A stretch of 43,351 nt of DNA from Amoebidium appalachense (lineage: Eukaryota; Ichthyosporea), in NCBI GenBank assembly GCA_963693365.1, contig CAVNZM010000037.1:1-43351 (forward strand), read 5' to 3'. The notes under the pieces were generated by a model, which saw nothing but the letters and a program-made list of their open reading frames with translations, did no database searches and was not told the origin of the DNA. Both the position numbers and the translations under genes were made by a program. Numbering within the stretch: the stretch's first letter is position 1; each line of letters starts with the position of its first letter. Shown here in pieces: positions 1 to 8,030 of the stretch.

Positions 1-902
1 GGGCCGTTCTCTGTCCGTCTTGGATGTTGCATTGCTACTAACCTGCTCTGGTTGTCAGGTAGGTCTAAGAAAGTGATGGTGTAATCTACTAGACGGCCCC
101 ATTCATATGGCCTCCACTCCCACCGAATGAAACGTGGAATAGCTGTACCATTGATGAATATGTCCTGTATTAGAGGTTTTGTAGGAATGAGTACCTCTGG
201 GCTCAGAGTTGAATTCTTATAACCAATCGACATTCTGTCGTAAACCTGTTCTATTGATCCATAGGCCATTTCAATTTCCAGATTGATACATTTCACCATT
301 GTCTTCAAAAGCTCGTCGACCGTGTAGCGACCTTCGGGGATATCCACGCTGATATTGATATCTCGACTCGCCGGCGGCTCAGCTGGTGACCTAGTAATGA
401 AAGGTGCGTCTCGCACCAGACAGTTAACACCGTTGTTTTCTGCCGTGACAATAAATCCCTCCTCTGCCCCCCCATGCACAGTCACAGACTCCACCCGCAC
501 CCCTCGCACCCCGTGCACGCGCTGCGCGAGCTTTGTGGTCACCTTTGAATCGGGTTCGCTCATCGAATTGCTCACGAGCACATATTCATCCTCCACCCTA
601 CCGCCTGCCTCCCGGGTGTATCCACCCATCCCTCCGCGCACGTTTCCCCCATCCGCCTCCCGCCCCCCCGACGCAGGGAGCGCCACGGAATTTTCCTGTG
701 CGGGTAGTGGCTGCGTCTGCGCCTGCAGAACCGCACCCCCCACGCCCTGCTTGTTTGACTCCCTCTGCAGTTTTGCCTGGTCCCCGCCCTCGACCAGTGC
801 CTTCATCTCGGCGTAGATCTTGGCCCGGGACCCCGAGTACAGGGGCATGGCGGGCGTGCGCGACGCACGCCGCCCGCTGCTGTCTGAACCCCGCGTGGCC
901 AT
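1..902 (-). CDS. Virion-protein-like gene, C-terminus cut by window edge
   Basis: The minus strand is open from an ATG at 902 to the left edge, giving 300 residues with no stop; the C-terminus lies outside the window. The first ~110 residues are low-complexity and rich in Gly, Ala, Glu and Pro. A beta-rich part follows with the motif PEGRYTVDELLKTMVKCIN, the 'P-x-G-x-Y-T-x3-L-x3-(M/L)' pattern common in minor structural proteins of large DNA viruses and related elements. The gene at 14501-15860 has the same layout (proline-rich head, 'VHGIRVEG'-like strand, then PVGNYTLDTLCTELEMRLE), so the two look like distant paralogues. A virion role is inferred. It leads the leftward run 1-4620 and starts 26 nt before the stop of the next gene. 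No major-capsid signature was seen. Confidence 0.72.
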   Translation of the reverse strand, partial: MATRGSDSSGRRASRTPAMPLYSGSRAKIYAEMKALVEGGDQAKLQRESNKQGVGGAVLQAQTQPLPAQENSVALPASGGREADGGNVRGGMGGYTREAGGRVEDEYVLVSNSMSEPDSKVTTKLAQRVHGVRGVRVESVTVHGGAEEGFIVTAENNGVNCLVRDAPFITRSPAEPPASRDINISVDIPEGRYTVDELLKTMVKCINLEIEMAYGSIEQVYDRMSIGYKNSTLSPEVLIPTKPLIQDIFINGTAIPRFIRWEWRPYEWGRLVDYTITFLDLPDNQSRLVAMQHPRRTENG

Positions 903-928
903 TAAATACGTTCCACCATTTTATTGGA

Positions 929-2371
929 TCAACCTGCGCCCAGCAGCAGCAGCACGAGCGCCACCGCGATCACCAGGCCCCAGTACGCCGCGGCGTTCGC
1001 GTGCGCCCAGGCGCTTGCCGACCCCAGTGGTGTTGGGGCAGGCTGTGTCGGCACAGGCGGCGCAGGCGGGTTCTGCGAGTCCTTTCCAGCCTCCCCAGGC
1101 ACACCGGGTACGGCCGGAGCCCCGGGCTCTGAGGGCTTGTTGTCGGGGTTGGTGTTGGTGGTGGTGGCACCCGACTCCTCCTTGCCGATCTGCATGAGGC
1201 ACTGCTGTACCTGCGTGGCCTGGATCTTGGCGTCAGTGTTCTCCGTGACCTCCATGGCCTGGTTGCAGATCTGCACGTTGAGCGCCGTGCACTCCTCGTT
1301 CTCCATGTCGCGCGTCTTGTAGCCCTGCACCTTGCACACGGCGTGGTGGCACTGCACGCTCCAGCCGAACTTCTTCTTGAGTGTGGCGTGGTCCATTCCC
1401 GCCGGCAGCGGCGCAAAGCACCCGCACGTGGGATCATTGACCCCGGCCTCGGTCTTGCAAAAGAACTCGGCATATGCATTCACAGCGCTGTCCTGTGTTG
1501 CCGGGAAAAGGTAGTTCTTGTCCATGCGAGCCTGGTCGTGCAGCGGAACCACCGAATCGTCCCGCCCGCGCGAAAACTCGAGGAGGTCGCGCAGCCGCAG
1601 CGGCCTAGCGGTGTCCCAGTTCTGCTCTCGCTTGTAGTCAAACTTGTACAGCAGGTAGCGGTCGTGCATGCGCAGGAGGCTCACGGGCCGCATGGTGTGG
1701 TCGTTTCCCTTGGCCAGCTCGCCGCGGTACTGGACTCGCAGCTTGGACTGCTGCAGGGACACAAGGTGGCGGTGCGGGGCGCGCAGCCAGTAGTCCGGGT
1801 TCCAGTACTTCTGGTAGTCGTCCCACTTCCAGTCCTGGTTCTTCCTTGAGGCCGAAGGGGCGCACATCTTGTCGCCGGGGTTGTACGTGGGGAAGGCCGG
1901 TTGGTCGCTGAGCGCCACGTAGTCGGCCGGGCACGTGAGCACCTTGAGCCGGGTGGCGTTCTGGCGGGTGCTGGCCGGGCACCCAACGGCCTGTGCGTCC
2001 TCCTGGATGTCTGCCAGGCTGGGGGTGTAGCAGAATCGCGGGTCGTCGTAGATCAGACACACCAGGTCCGAGTCGACGGGGTTGTACTCGGGGTCGCCGT
2101 GGTTTCGCCTGCAGCCGGCGGGGTCCTCTGCGGTCGCACACGAGGCCCACGACACAAAAGAGACGGCCTTGTATTTCGGGAACGCAGGGTGTGGCAGGGG
2201 GAACTGGAGCTTGAGCGAGGGCATGCGCCCACCGTGGTGCGCCCACTCGTTGCCGAACTGCCAGTCCCACAGTTGCTTTCGGTACTCGTCCCAGCGCACG
2301 AACTTCCACGGGTAGTCCGGGTTCTCCTTGAGACGCTCGATGTCGTCCTTTCCCCAGGTGATGTTGGCCAT
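929..2371 (-). CDS. Cysteine-rich C-terminally anchored membrane protein, A16/G9/J5-like
   Basis: 480 residues, ATG at 2371, overlapping the aquaporin stop by one base. A long ectodomain-like part carries spaced cysteines and ends in a cysteine cluster around residues 320-395 (including DPTCGC and later C-x3-C pairs). A Pro/Gly/Thr-rich stalk follows, then one membrane segment at about 450-477 (GLVIAVALVLLLL) and almost no tail. Many Cys plus a C-terminal anchor and no signal peptide is the layout of the poxvirus A16/G9/J5 entry-fusion family, which has relatives across nucleocytoviruses. That assignment rests on layout and on the Asp-Pro-x-Cys-x-Cys segment, not on an alignment. If correct, it would be a disulfide-bonded virion membrane protein in cell entry. 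It may instead be a lineage-specific envelope protein. Confidence 0.6.
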   Translation of the reverse strand: MANITWGKDDIERLKENPDYPWKFVRWDEYRKQLWDWQFGNEWAHHGGRMPSLKLQFPLPHPAFPKYKAVSFVSWASCATAEDPAGCRRNHGDPEYNPVDSDLVCLIYDDPRFCYTPSLADIQEDAQAVGCPASTRQNATRLKVLTCPADYVALSDQPAFPTYNPGDKMCAPSASRKNQDWKWDDYQKYWNPDYWLRAPHRHLVSLQQSKLRVQYRGELAKGNDHTMRPVSLLRMHDRYLLYKFDYKREQNWDTARPLRLRDLLEFSRGRDDSVVPLHDQARMDKNYLFPATQDSAVNAYAEFFCKTEAGVNDPTCGCFAPLPAGMDHATLKKKFGWSVQCHHAVCKVQGYKTRDMENEECTALNVQICNQAMEVTENTDAKIQATQVQQCLMQIGKEESGATTTNTNPDNKPSEPGAPAVPGVPGEAGKDSQNPPAPPVPTQPAPTPLGSASAWAHANAAAYWGLVIAVALVLLLLGAG

Positions 2372-3123
2372 CAGTTACCATCCTCCCCATTAATTTGTGC
2401 ACGCCGGGCCTGCAGCCAAAGCAGCGCGCGGGCGGCCAGGGCACCAGCCACGCCGCCCAGCAGGGGCCCCAGGAAGAAGATCCACAGGTGCTTGAGGTCG
2501 TGGCTGTCGCCAAACGTGGCCGCCGCAAGGCTGCGTGCGGGGTTGATGGAGCAGCCGGTGACAGTGACCAACAGCATGTGCATGAGAAACACCACAGACC
2601 CGATGGCCAGAGGGGAAATGACGGGCGCGATGTTCGCAAGCTTGGGATGCTTGCATGCGAGCGACACCGTAAACACCAAGAACGCCGTGGCGAGCAACTC
2701 CATGGCCAGGGCCTCGGCCTGGGTGGTCCCGCCGACAAGCCCGTTTGTTCCGAACGAGCCGTGGAGGGCGGGAGGCATGCCGGCCCGCAGCAACGCCGTG
2801 CCCACGATACCTCCGGTAAACTGGGCGGTGAAGTAGAGCGGGAGAAGCACGGGGTCCAGCCAACCGGCGGCAACCATGCCCAGAGTCACCGCCGGGTTGA
2901 CGTGGGCACCCGACACGGGGCCCAGCACGGCCACCAGCCCCCCAACAACACCCCCGAACCCGGCGGCCACAGCAAGGACGTCAGCGGCCGATGATGCACC
3001 GTGTGAGGTTTCACCCGTGGCCATGGCGATGCCGATGGCGGTGAAGGTGAGCAGGGCGGTGCCGCAGAACTCGGCGATGAAGGTGGGTGCGTTGTGCAGG
3101 AGGAAGGACTTCACGCTCTGCAT
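2371..3123 (-). CDS. Aquaporin (MIP family water channel)
   Basis: 250 residues from the ATG at 3123; an upstream in-frame GTG is not needed. Six hydrophobic helices and both half-helix signatures are present: SGAHVNPAVT (NPA at 76-78) and GCSINPARS (NPA at 194-196). Judged by spacing to the second NPA, the aromatic/arginine filter has His182, Cys191 and Arg197, the set found in water-selective aquaporins rather than glycerol channels, which have Gly instead of His. Length matches the family. The product should be a tetrameric water channel in a host or virion membrane. Some chlorella viruses encode aquaglyceroporins, so a viral aquaporin has precedent. It overlaps the next gene by one base (TGATG) and was probably acquired from a host. 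Identity is secure; its role in infection is unknown. Confidence 0.95.
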   Translation of the reverse strand: MQSVKSFLLHNAPTFIAEFCGTALLTFTAIGIAMATGETSHGASSAADVLAVAAGFGGVVGGLVAVLGPVSGAHVNPAVTLGMVAAGWLDPVLLPLYFTAQFTGGIVGTALLRAGMPPALHGSFGTNGLVGGTTQAEALAMELLATAFLVFTVSLACKHPKLANIAPVISPLAIGSVVFLMHMLLVTVTGCSINPARSLAAATFGDSHDLKHLWIFFLGPLLGGVAGALAARALLWLQARRAQINGEDGN

Positions 3124-3158
3124 GGTTGAGTGTGGCACACATTTTGTGGGGTGTCGGT

Positions 3159-3989
3159 TTATTTGGACTTTTTGAGGATCTCGCGGGGGCGCTCTACCAG
3201 CATGCCAAGGGAAGTGTGTGGGGGGACCAGGTGGATGATCTCGGTGGCGCTCTCCGTGGTGTTGTACGGCTCGCTTAGGAGCACCACGGAGTCGTACCCA
3301 CGGGCCCGGGCCTCATTGATGAGGTCGAAGTCGTAGAAGTCAAAGTAGCCCGTTCCAACAATGGAGCTGTAGTGTGCGCCGCTGCGCATGAGCTCGACGA
3401 GTCTGTCCACCTCAGCCACGTAGTGCTTCTTGTTCTGCGTTTTGGAGAGCACCTGAGACACGAAGTACTGGTCGCCCGGATGGAAGGACTCTTTGGTCAG
3501 TCGGTTGTGGAAGTTCCAGTTCAGCTGCACCAGCGCGTCCAGCTTGGTTTTGGCCACCAGGGGGTTGGCCAGGTTCAGGTACAGGGCGGTGGTGTCTGGG
3601 GCGGCATAGTAAAAGGTATAGGTGGGGCCATTTGGTGCCTTGCGTACGTCACTGGCCCGTCCGAACCGCATGACCTCCACATACCCCCTGCTAAACGACT
3701 CCAGTTTTGGAAACGGCCGCATGGTGCACGTCGTCGAGGGCTCACGGTACAGCTTGTCCCGCCTACAGAATTTTGGCGGGTTTTTAAGAAGGAAGTAAGC
3801 GTTGCGCCTGCGCAGGTCGAATGGGCAGCTGTCGGTCTTGTGCACGGCCTTCATGTAGTGTGGGTTGCAGCGGCTGGCCTTGAGCTTGTCGTAGCTGAAG
3901 ACGCGCTTGCGGGCGCTGCTGTTGAACAGGTGCTTGTACTCGGTGATGGGCCGTAGTGGCCTGCGCTCACGCGTGCTGGGTGCGTCCAT
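3159..3989 (-). CDS. Unknown protein, possibly ADP-ribosyltransferase-like fold
   Basis: 276 residues. The ATG at 3989 (MDAPSTRERR) is preferred over the longer open frame because that would overlap the small gene at 3997-4206. The first 100 residues are basic and contain scattered Cys/His (CNPHYMKAVH, CPFDLRRR). The C-terminal half has the order 'TALYLNLANPLVAKTKL' then about 100 residues later 'ARARGYDSVVLLSEP' and 'ESATEIIHLVPPHTSLG'. That order (xYLNxxNPL ... GYDxVxx ... ExIxxxxPxx) recalls the ADP-ribosyltransferase fold seen in polyvalent phage and viral proteins. The three active-site positions cannot be assigned with certainty by eye. Fourth gene of the leftward run. A structural protein is an equally open possibility. 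Confidence 0.7.
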   Translation of the reverse strand: MDAPSTRERRPLRPITEYKHLFNSSARKRVFSYDKLKASRCNPHYMKAVHKTDSCPFDLRRRNAYFLLKNPPKFCRRDKLYREPSTTCTMRPFPKLESFSRGYVEVMRFGRASDVRKAPNGPTYTFYYAAPDTTALYLNLANPLVAKTKLDALVQLNWNFHNRLTKESFHPGDQYFVSQVLSKTQNKKHYVAEVDRLVELMRSGAHYSSIVGTGYFDFYDFDLINEARARGYDSVVLLSEPYNTTESATEIIHLVPPHTSLGMLVERPREILKKSK

Positions 3990-3996
3990 CGTGTTG

Positions 3997-4206
3997 TCAG
4001 TTGGCCTTCTTTTTTTGCTCGGGGGCCACCGCAGCCGCCTTGGCACTGCGCGACCGGAAAATCTCCTCGTACATCTTCTCCATGGACGGCCGCGGGGTCT
4101 GCTCGGTCACCTCCCTGCCGTTGAGCTGCAGGTACGTGATCAGTTGGGCAGTGGAAAGGTGGTCGGCCAGACCCACGTGTGGGGATGTGCGGGCGTGCTT
4201 GCGCAT
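3997..4206 (-). CDS. Small basic protein, possible SAP-like helix pair
   Basis: 69 residues, ATG at 4206, stop 7 nt before the ATG of the next gene downstream, so it fits the close spacing of this run. The segment GLADHLSTAQLITYLQLNG has the leucine spacing of a SAP-type helix-extended loop-helix that binds DNA, and the C-terminus is basic (RSRSAKAAAVAPEQKKKAN). The second SAP helix is not convincing. Function unknown; a small nucleic-acid-binding virion or regulatory protein would fit. Confidence 0.6.
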   Translation of the reverse strand: MRKHARTSPHVGLADHLSTAQLITYLQLNGREVTEQTPRPSMEKMYEEIFRSRSAKAAAVAPEQKKKAN

Positions 4207-4236
4207 GTTCTACAGGAGGGGGAACAATTTACAACT

Positions 4237-4620
4237 TTACTCAAGCACCCGCCCGGGGTTCAGCAGCACCAGGGCCTCCTTGGGCCCGCCCTGGGCCTTG
4301 CTGCCCCGCACGTACCAGCCGTCCACGCCGAACGCCTGGCACAGCGTGCGTGCGCGGCGCTGCTGCACGGCCGTCAGCTTCGTGCGCTGCGAGAGCGCCA
4401 GCAGGAGCTGCTTCTCGGGGCTGGGCTGCCCGAGGTCGGGGAGGAGCAGCGTGATGTCGGTCTTGACGGTGTACTGGACGGCATGGACGCCCCTCTTCGC
4501 GAGGTGCGTGCCGTTGCTGAGGATGCGTGCGCCCTTACGGATCGCGAGGGTGACGTTGCCGTTGAAGTGGCGGGAGTTGCACATCTTGCGGTCGAGACAC
4601 AACCCGTTCGGTGCGGGCAT
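4237..4620 (-). CDS. Hypothetical basic protein
   Basis: 127 residues, ATG at 4620, stop 31 nt before the next ATG in the run. Rich in Lys/Arg and Leu, with two Cys near the N-terminus (GLCLDRKMCNSRHFNG) and a helical central part (SPEKQLLLALSQRTKLTAVQQRRAR). No transmembrane segment and no recognised domain. It is the 5'-most gene of the leftward block and is divergent from the MSV199 gene across a 130-bp shared promoter region. Real coding is supported by high third-position GC and by the tidy fit between neighbours. Confidence 0.65.
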   Translation of the reverse strand: MPAPNGLCLDRKMCNSRHFNGNVTLAIRKGARILSNGTHLAKRGVHAVQYTVKTDITLLLPDLGQPSPEKQLLLALSQRTKLTAVQQRRARTLCQAFGVDGWYVRGSKAQGGPKEALVLLNPGRVLE

Positions 4621-4750
4621 TTACGAGGGGCTTGCATTATGTGAGGTGCTTTCGGCTTGGCACGCTGCGGCTGTTGGTTTTTGCACTTCAAGGGCTTCCT
4701 GGCGAAGGTATAAAAGGCCAACACACTCCCACAGGAGCTCAGTCTGCAAC
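4621..4750 (+). promoter_or_regulatory. Divergent promoter region with TATAAAAG box
   Basis: A 130-bp gap between divergent genes. The box GGTATAAAAGG (TATAAAAG at 4709-4716) lies 42 nt before the ATG of the MSV199 gene and points towards it. The same box, at 34-45 nt from the ATG, recurs before several other genes here. No comparable box faces the leftward gene. Confidence 0.75.
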
Positions 4751-5911
4751 ATGGCACTCCCTCCACCTTCATCTACTCTGACCTCTACCCTGGGGCCCAA
4801 GGCTGCACTGCTCGGCGAGTTCGCCAAGTTCTGGGACCTGGACGGCGACATCGACGAGCTGGCCATCAACGAGGAGCTGAGCGGGGCCCGTGTGCAGGCG
4901 CTGCTGTTCAACTACAAGAACGAGAAAGCCGGGAAAGTAGCTATCATCGAGCATCTGAAGACCCACGATCATGTCATTGAAGGTATTGACTTCAAGATCG
5001 ACGCCTTGAGGTGGGTTGCTTTCGACTGGTGAAACCTTTTCATGATAAAACGCCTTATGTGTTCTTTAAATTTTAATGATTGGCTGAAATGTTTTTTGAC
5101 ACCCACGGGTGTAGAAATTCCGGTGATTCGATTGGGCGTTAGCTTTTTAACGTCGAATGTCTATCTCCATTTCAGGGCACAGGGGCGTGGTCGACCCGTG
5201 ACGGAGATTTTCATGAACCCCAAGACCTTCAAGTTGCTCGTCATGACCGTCCAGACTGCCATCGGACACGAAGTGCGCTACTACTACTGGCGGGTCGAAC
5301 AGGCCTTCAAGGTACTGCACCGCCAGAACCGTGCTCAGGTCGAGGCCGCTCTGGCCGAGGCAACCGCGCGTGCCCTTGAGCACGAGACCCACATCATGCA
5401 GCTGTCCAACAACCTGGAGAAGATGGAGCAGTGGTACACGCAGACGGCAGAGCTTCTGGACTCCGCCAACGAGCGCCTGGCAATGCACGAGTGCGACGAT
5501 GACCACCCCCAGCGCATCGTGTCCCTTCCCCCTGGAACAATCCCTGCGGCTCGCTGCATGGAGACCGACTACGGGAGAGAGCTGGCCCGCAAGGTGTTCC
5601 ATGACGCAGCCATAGTGCTGTGGCGCAGCCACGAGGAGTTCGAGCACCGGTTTGACCCGAGCTACTGGAACACGTTCATCAAGTGGCACATGAATGTGGA
5701 CATCGATCAGGGCATGTACCGCTCGCACATCAACGTGTACACCGCCATGTGTAAGGCCGCAAACGTCCTGCATGGGGTGCCCAAGATTACCCACCTGACC
5801 TACACCCAGCTCTATGATGTGCTGCGCCGCCTGGTGCAGATGCACTGCGACCTGGTGCAGAAGACCGAACTCGAGTTGGTATTCGGTGACCAGATCTACA
5901 TCCCTCTTTAG
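4751..5911 (+). CDS. MSV199-domain protein, split by a candidate intron
   Basis: Exon 1 is 4751-5010 and exon 2 is 5176-5911; the intron is phase 2 and the coding length is 996 nt (331 residues). Exon 1 alone stops at 5032, and exon 2 has no sensible start, yet the two halves together give a continuous MSV199 domain: the 'GIDFKID' strand sits in exon 1 and the hallmark IFMNPKTFKLLVMTVQT...VRYYYWRVEQ in exon 2. A coiled coil (about 130-190) follows, then a C-terminal helical region ending QIYIPL. MSV199 proteins are Bro/KilA-N-type putative DNA-binding regulators of insect and algal viruses. A TATAAAAG box lies upstream. The alternative is a pseudogene broken by an insertion, but the exact phase match and intact downstream frame favour splicing. 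Confidence 0.8.
5011..5175 (+). other. Candidate spliceosomal intron (165 nt) in the MSV199 gene
   Basis: Begins GTGGGT after CTTGAG and ends TCTCCATTTCAG, with a pyrimidine-rich 3' end and a possible branch site TTTTTAACG about 24 nt before the AG. It is distinctly AT-richer than the flanking exons and has in-frame stops. Removing it joins the two halves of the domain in phase. Its centre (5071-5140) is repeated downstream of the gene at 5936-6004. Confidence 0.75.
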
Positions 5912-5935
5912 AGGGTTCGGGGGGGGGGTCGTGTT

Positions 5936-6004
5936 AATTTTTAACCATTGGCTTGAACCATTTTTGACACCCGTGGGTGTAGAAATTCCGATGATTTGAT
6001 TGGT
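5936..6004 (+). repeat. Second copy of the intron-internal element
   Basis: About 69 nt matching 5071-5140 at roughly 80% by eye, in the same orientation. The shared core is TTTTTGACACCC-NN-GGGTGTAGAAATTCCG, which includes a short inverted repeat (ACACCC/GGGTGT) with the centre AC in one copy and GT in the other. It lies just after the MSV199 stop codon. Both copies also contain ATTGG/CCATT motifs. Confidence 0.75.
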
Positions 6005-6021
6005 TCGTATTGTCTCACTTC

Positions 6022-6150
6022 TCAAATAAAGTACCCGTTCAGCTCGTTCAGCAGCTGCAGCACCATTGCCGCAAGCAGCACGAACGTGGCGAACAGCCGC
6101 GCGTACTTGAGCTTATAGTCTAAGGTCCATTGGTCGGGCAGGAACCTCAT
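6022..6150 (-). CDS. Small single-pass membrane protein (42 aa)
   Basis: A short open frame from the ATG at 6150 to the TGA at 6022 encodes 42 residues: a charged N-terminus (MRFLPDQWTLDYKLKYAR), one hydrophobic helix LFATFVLLAAMVLQLL, and a short polar tail. Codon use is GC-rich like its neighbours. An AATAAA-like signal cannot be separated from the stop. It sits 50 nt upstream of the stop of the coiled-coil gene, in the same direction. Such mini membrane proteins are common virion components, but the function is unknown. Confidence 0.55.
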   Translation of the reverse strand: MRFLPDQWTLDYKLKYARLFATFVLLAAMVLQLLNELNGYFI

Positions 6151-6199
6151 GTTGCTTCAGCCCCCTATTTTATTGCCTGGGTTGCCCCATCCCCATCAC

Positions 6200-7306
6200 C
6201 TACCCCTCCTTCGTCTCCTTGCCCTGGTTCATCATCTCCGCCAGCCTTCGCTTGCGCGCCTGCATGCGCGTGCGCGTCTCCTGGTCCACGTAGTCGTCGT
6301 CGTCCGAGGTCTCGACGTCCTCGCCGGCCGCCCGGCGTGACTCGCGGTCGGTGACGTAGGCGCCGTAGAGGTCCGTGATGACCCGTGCGTCCTTGTTGAT
6401 GGGATGCGGGAACCCGGCCACCAGCTCCGGCAGCCGCGGCGTGCACTTCTGCACGCGCACGCGCACGTACTGCACGCGGAGCATCTCGTAGCGCGCGAGC
6501 AGCGTCTCGTGGTCGTCCTTGAGCTTGTTGAACTGGATCTCCTTCTGCTGCAGCGCGGCCACGCGGGCGTTGAGGTGGCGGATGTGCTCGACGTAGCGCT
6601 CGCACTCGGGGTTGCTGCGCTTCATCTTCTCCAGTTGGTCCTTGAGCAGCTCGTTCTCGCGCTTGGCCGCGTGCAGCTGGCCCTTGTCCTCCACCGTCTC
6701 CTTGAGCGACTTGTAGTTGGCCCGCAGCTCCACCAGCTCGCGGTTGTTGGTCTCGGCGTTCTGGATGGACTCGCGTGCCTCGCGCAGGTCCAGCATGATC
6801 GCACGGGCGGTGGACTCGTCCACGCCCTTGCGCTGCAGCGTGCTCTGGTCGCCGATGCCCTGCAGGATGTGCACCAACACGTTGGCCATCTCGCGTGTGA
6901 GCGCGCCGTTGCTGCGGTTGGTCCCGTTCAGCTGCTCGCGGAACCGGGACATGTCAATGGGCAACTTCCACACGACCTCCTTCGAGTCCTTGTTTATATT
7001 CCCGTCCTTGTCCAAAGTGGGCATGTCCGAAAACACCAGCTCCACAGCCATTGTAGCAGTGGAGTTGTCACTGGCAAATGATTGCAGGGCAGTTTCGATG
7101 GCCGGCGGGAGTTTGTTGTAGATGTCGCCTATCACTTTCTGGTGGCTCGAGATGACGGCGTTGTTTTGGTTCAACAGCTTGGCGATCATATCGGTTACAC
7201 TCTTGATGTCCTGTGTTTGCACGATGCCACTCGGCCCTCCACCCCCAAACTTCAATTTCGTGAGGATCTCTATAGCCCTGTTAAGATCATCCTGGCTCAT
7301 GCTCAT
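6200..7306 (-). CDS. Long coiled-coil protein
   Basis: About 368 residues from the ATG at 7306 (MSMSQDDLNRAIE); an ATG two codons later is also possible, and the longer frame uses a non-ATG start. The N-terminal 150 residues look globular (including DMPTLDKDGNINKDSKEVVWKLP read as two strands). Residues ~165-290 are strongly heptad-like coiled coil (ENELLKDQLEKMKRSN). The C-terminus has an acidic patch (ETSDDDDY) and a basic stretch ending ARKRRLAEMMNQ. No enzymatic motif. It could be a scaffold or core structural protein; this is inference from shape only. It is divergent from the small membrane gene at 7370. Confidence 0.75.
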   Translation of the reverse strand: MSMSQDDLNRAIEILTKLKFGGGGPSGIVQTQDIKSVTDMIAKLLNQNNAVISSHQKVIGDIYNKLPPAIETALQSFASDNSTATMAVELVFSDMPTLDKDGNINKDSKEVVWKLPIDMSRFREQLNGTNRSNGALTREMANVLVHILQGIGDQSTLQRKGVDESTARAIMLDLREARESIQNAETNNRELVELRANYKSLKETVEDKGQLHAAKRENELLKDQLEKMKRSNPECERYVEHIRHLNARVAALQQKEIQFNKLKDDHETLLARYEMLRVQYVRVRVQKCTPRLPELVAGFPHPINKDARVITDLYGAYVTDRESRRAAGEDVETSDDDDYVDQETRTRMQARKRRLAEMMNQGKETKEG

Positions 7307-7369
7307 TTGCTCTTGTCCCACATAATGCAGCTTTGGCCACACCCCACCGCATTATTCCCTCGGTCAACA

Positions 7370-7600
7370 ATGTCCGCGCTCGCCAACGTGATGATGTTTG
7401 TCTTCTGGGCGCTCGCCGTCGGCTCCATGGCCGGGTTCATGAGCCTGTACAGCGCCATGACGAAGGAGAAGTGCGTCGAGGCCGCCGTGAAGAACAGGTA
7501 CGAGGCCTCGAACACTGCCGTGATGGTGGCCCTGGTGGTCACCGTGTTTGCGTACCTCATCTACGGCGTGTACGCGTCGGCCTCCTCCGCGCAGGTATAA
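7370..7600 (+). CDS. Two-helix membrane protein
   Basis: 76 residues from the ATG at 7370 (MSALANVMM). Two hydrophobic segments, VMMFVFWALAVGSMAGFMSLY and TAVMVALVVTVFAYLIYGVY, flank a charged loop with KEKCVEAAVKNRYE. The hairpin layout with a short tail is typical of small virion membrane proteins. Its stop codon overlaps the TATA box of the next gene. An in-frame ATG 15 codons upstream exists, but it would overlap the divergent coiled-coil gene and is less likely. Confidence 0.7.
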   Translation: MSALANVMMFVFWALAVGSMAGFMSLYSAMTKEKCVEAAVKNRYEASNTAVMVALVVTVFAYLIYGVYASASSAQV

Positions 7601-7602
7601 AG
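7595..7602 (+). promoter_or_regulatory. TATA box (GGTATAAAGGG) overlapping the upstream stop codon
   Basis: The box lies 43 nt before the ATG at 7638 and includes the TAA of the preceding gene, so promoter and coding sequence are fused. Spacing matches the other TATAAAAG boxes in the window. Confidence 0.65.
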
Positions 7603-7637
7603 GGAGCTCGTCCGCAATTGTTGCGCCCAGTCTCAGT

Positions 7638-8030
7638 ATGGGTGCCGTCGCCTCGCAGCCCATCGTGTGCGCGCCGGTGCAGACCTTCTTCGTCACCACG
7701 GACGCCGACTGCTCACCCGTCCTCGTCACCAACCGCCTCATGGGCACGCTGACCGTGGACTCGACCCGCGTGACCGTGTGGGCGTCCACGCGCCCGCTCT
7801 ACTTTCTGCCCACCACGGGCCTCAAGGCCATGCCCCCGGACCAGTACCTGCCGGCGGCCGTGCAGCACGGCTGCGACGCACTGCTGGCGAACCGGCTGGT
7901 GCTGGGGGGCGACCCCGAGTCGCTGGGGCTTGTGCGCCTGGCCGACATGACGCCGCGCGAGTTCAAGCAGTACCGGCCGATCTTCGTGTCCGGCACCGTC
8001 ACCACGTCCGTCACCGTGCCGCAGCTCTAG
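7638..8030 (+). CDS. Predicted N-myristoylated protein
   Basis: 130 residues beginning MGAVASQP, a good N-myristoylation sequence (Gly2, Ser6). The rest is beta-rich with hydrophobic strands (FFVTTDADCSPVLVTN, LTVDSTRVTVWAS) and no transmembrane helix. Myristoylated proteins of large DNA viruses often act in envelopment or membrane association; that role here is inferred only from the motif. It has its own TATA box. Its 3' end overlaps the convergent Nudix gene by 20 nt. Confidence 0.75.
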   Translation: MGAVASQPIVCAPVQTFFVTTDADCSPVLVTNRLMGTLTVDSTRVTVWASTRPLYFLPTTGLKAMPPDQYLPAAVQHGCDALLANRLVLGGDPESLGLVRLADMTPREFKQYRPIFVSGTVTTSVTVPQL

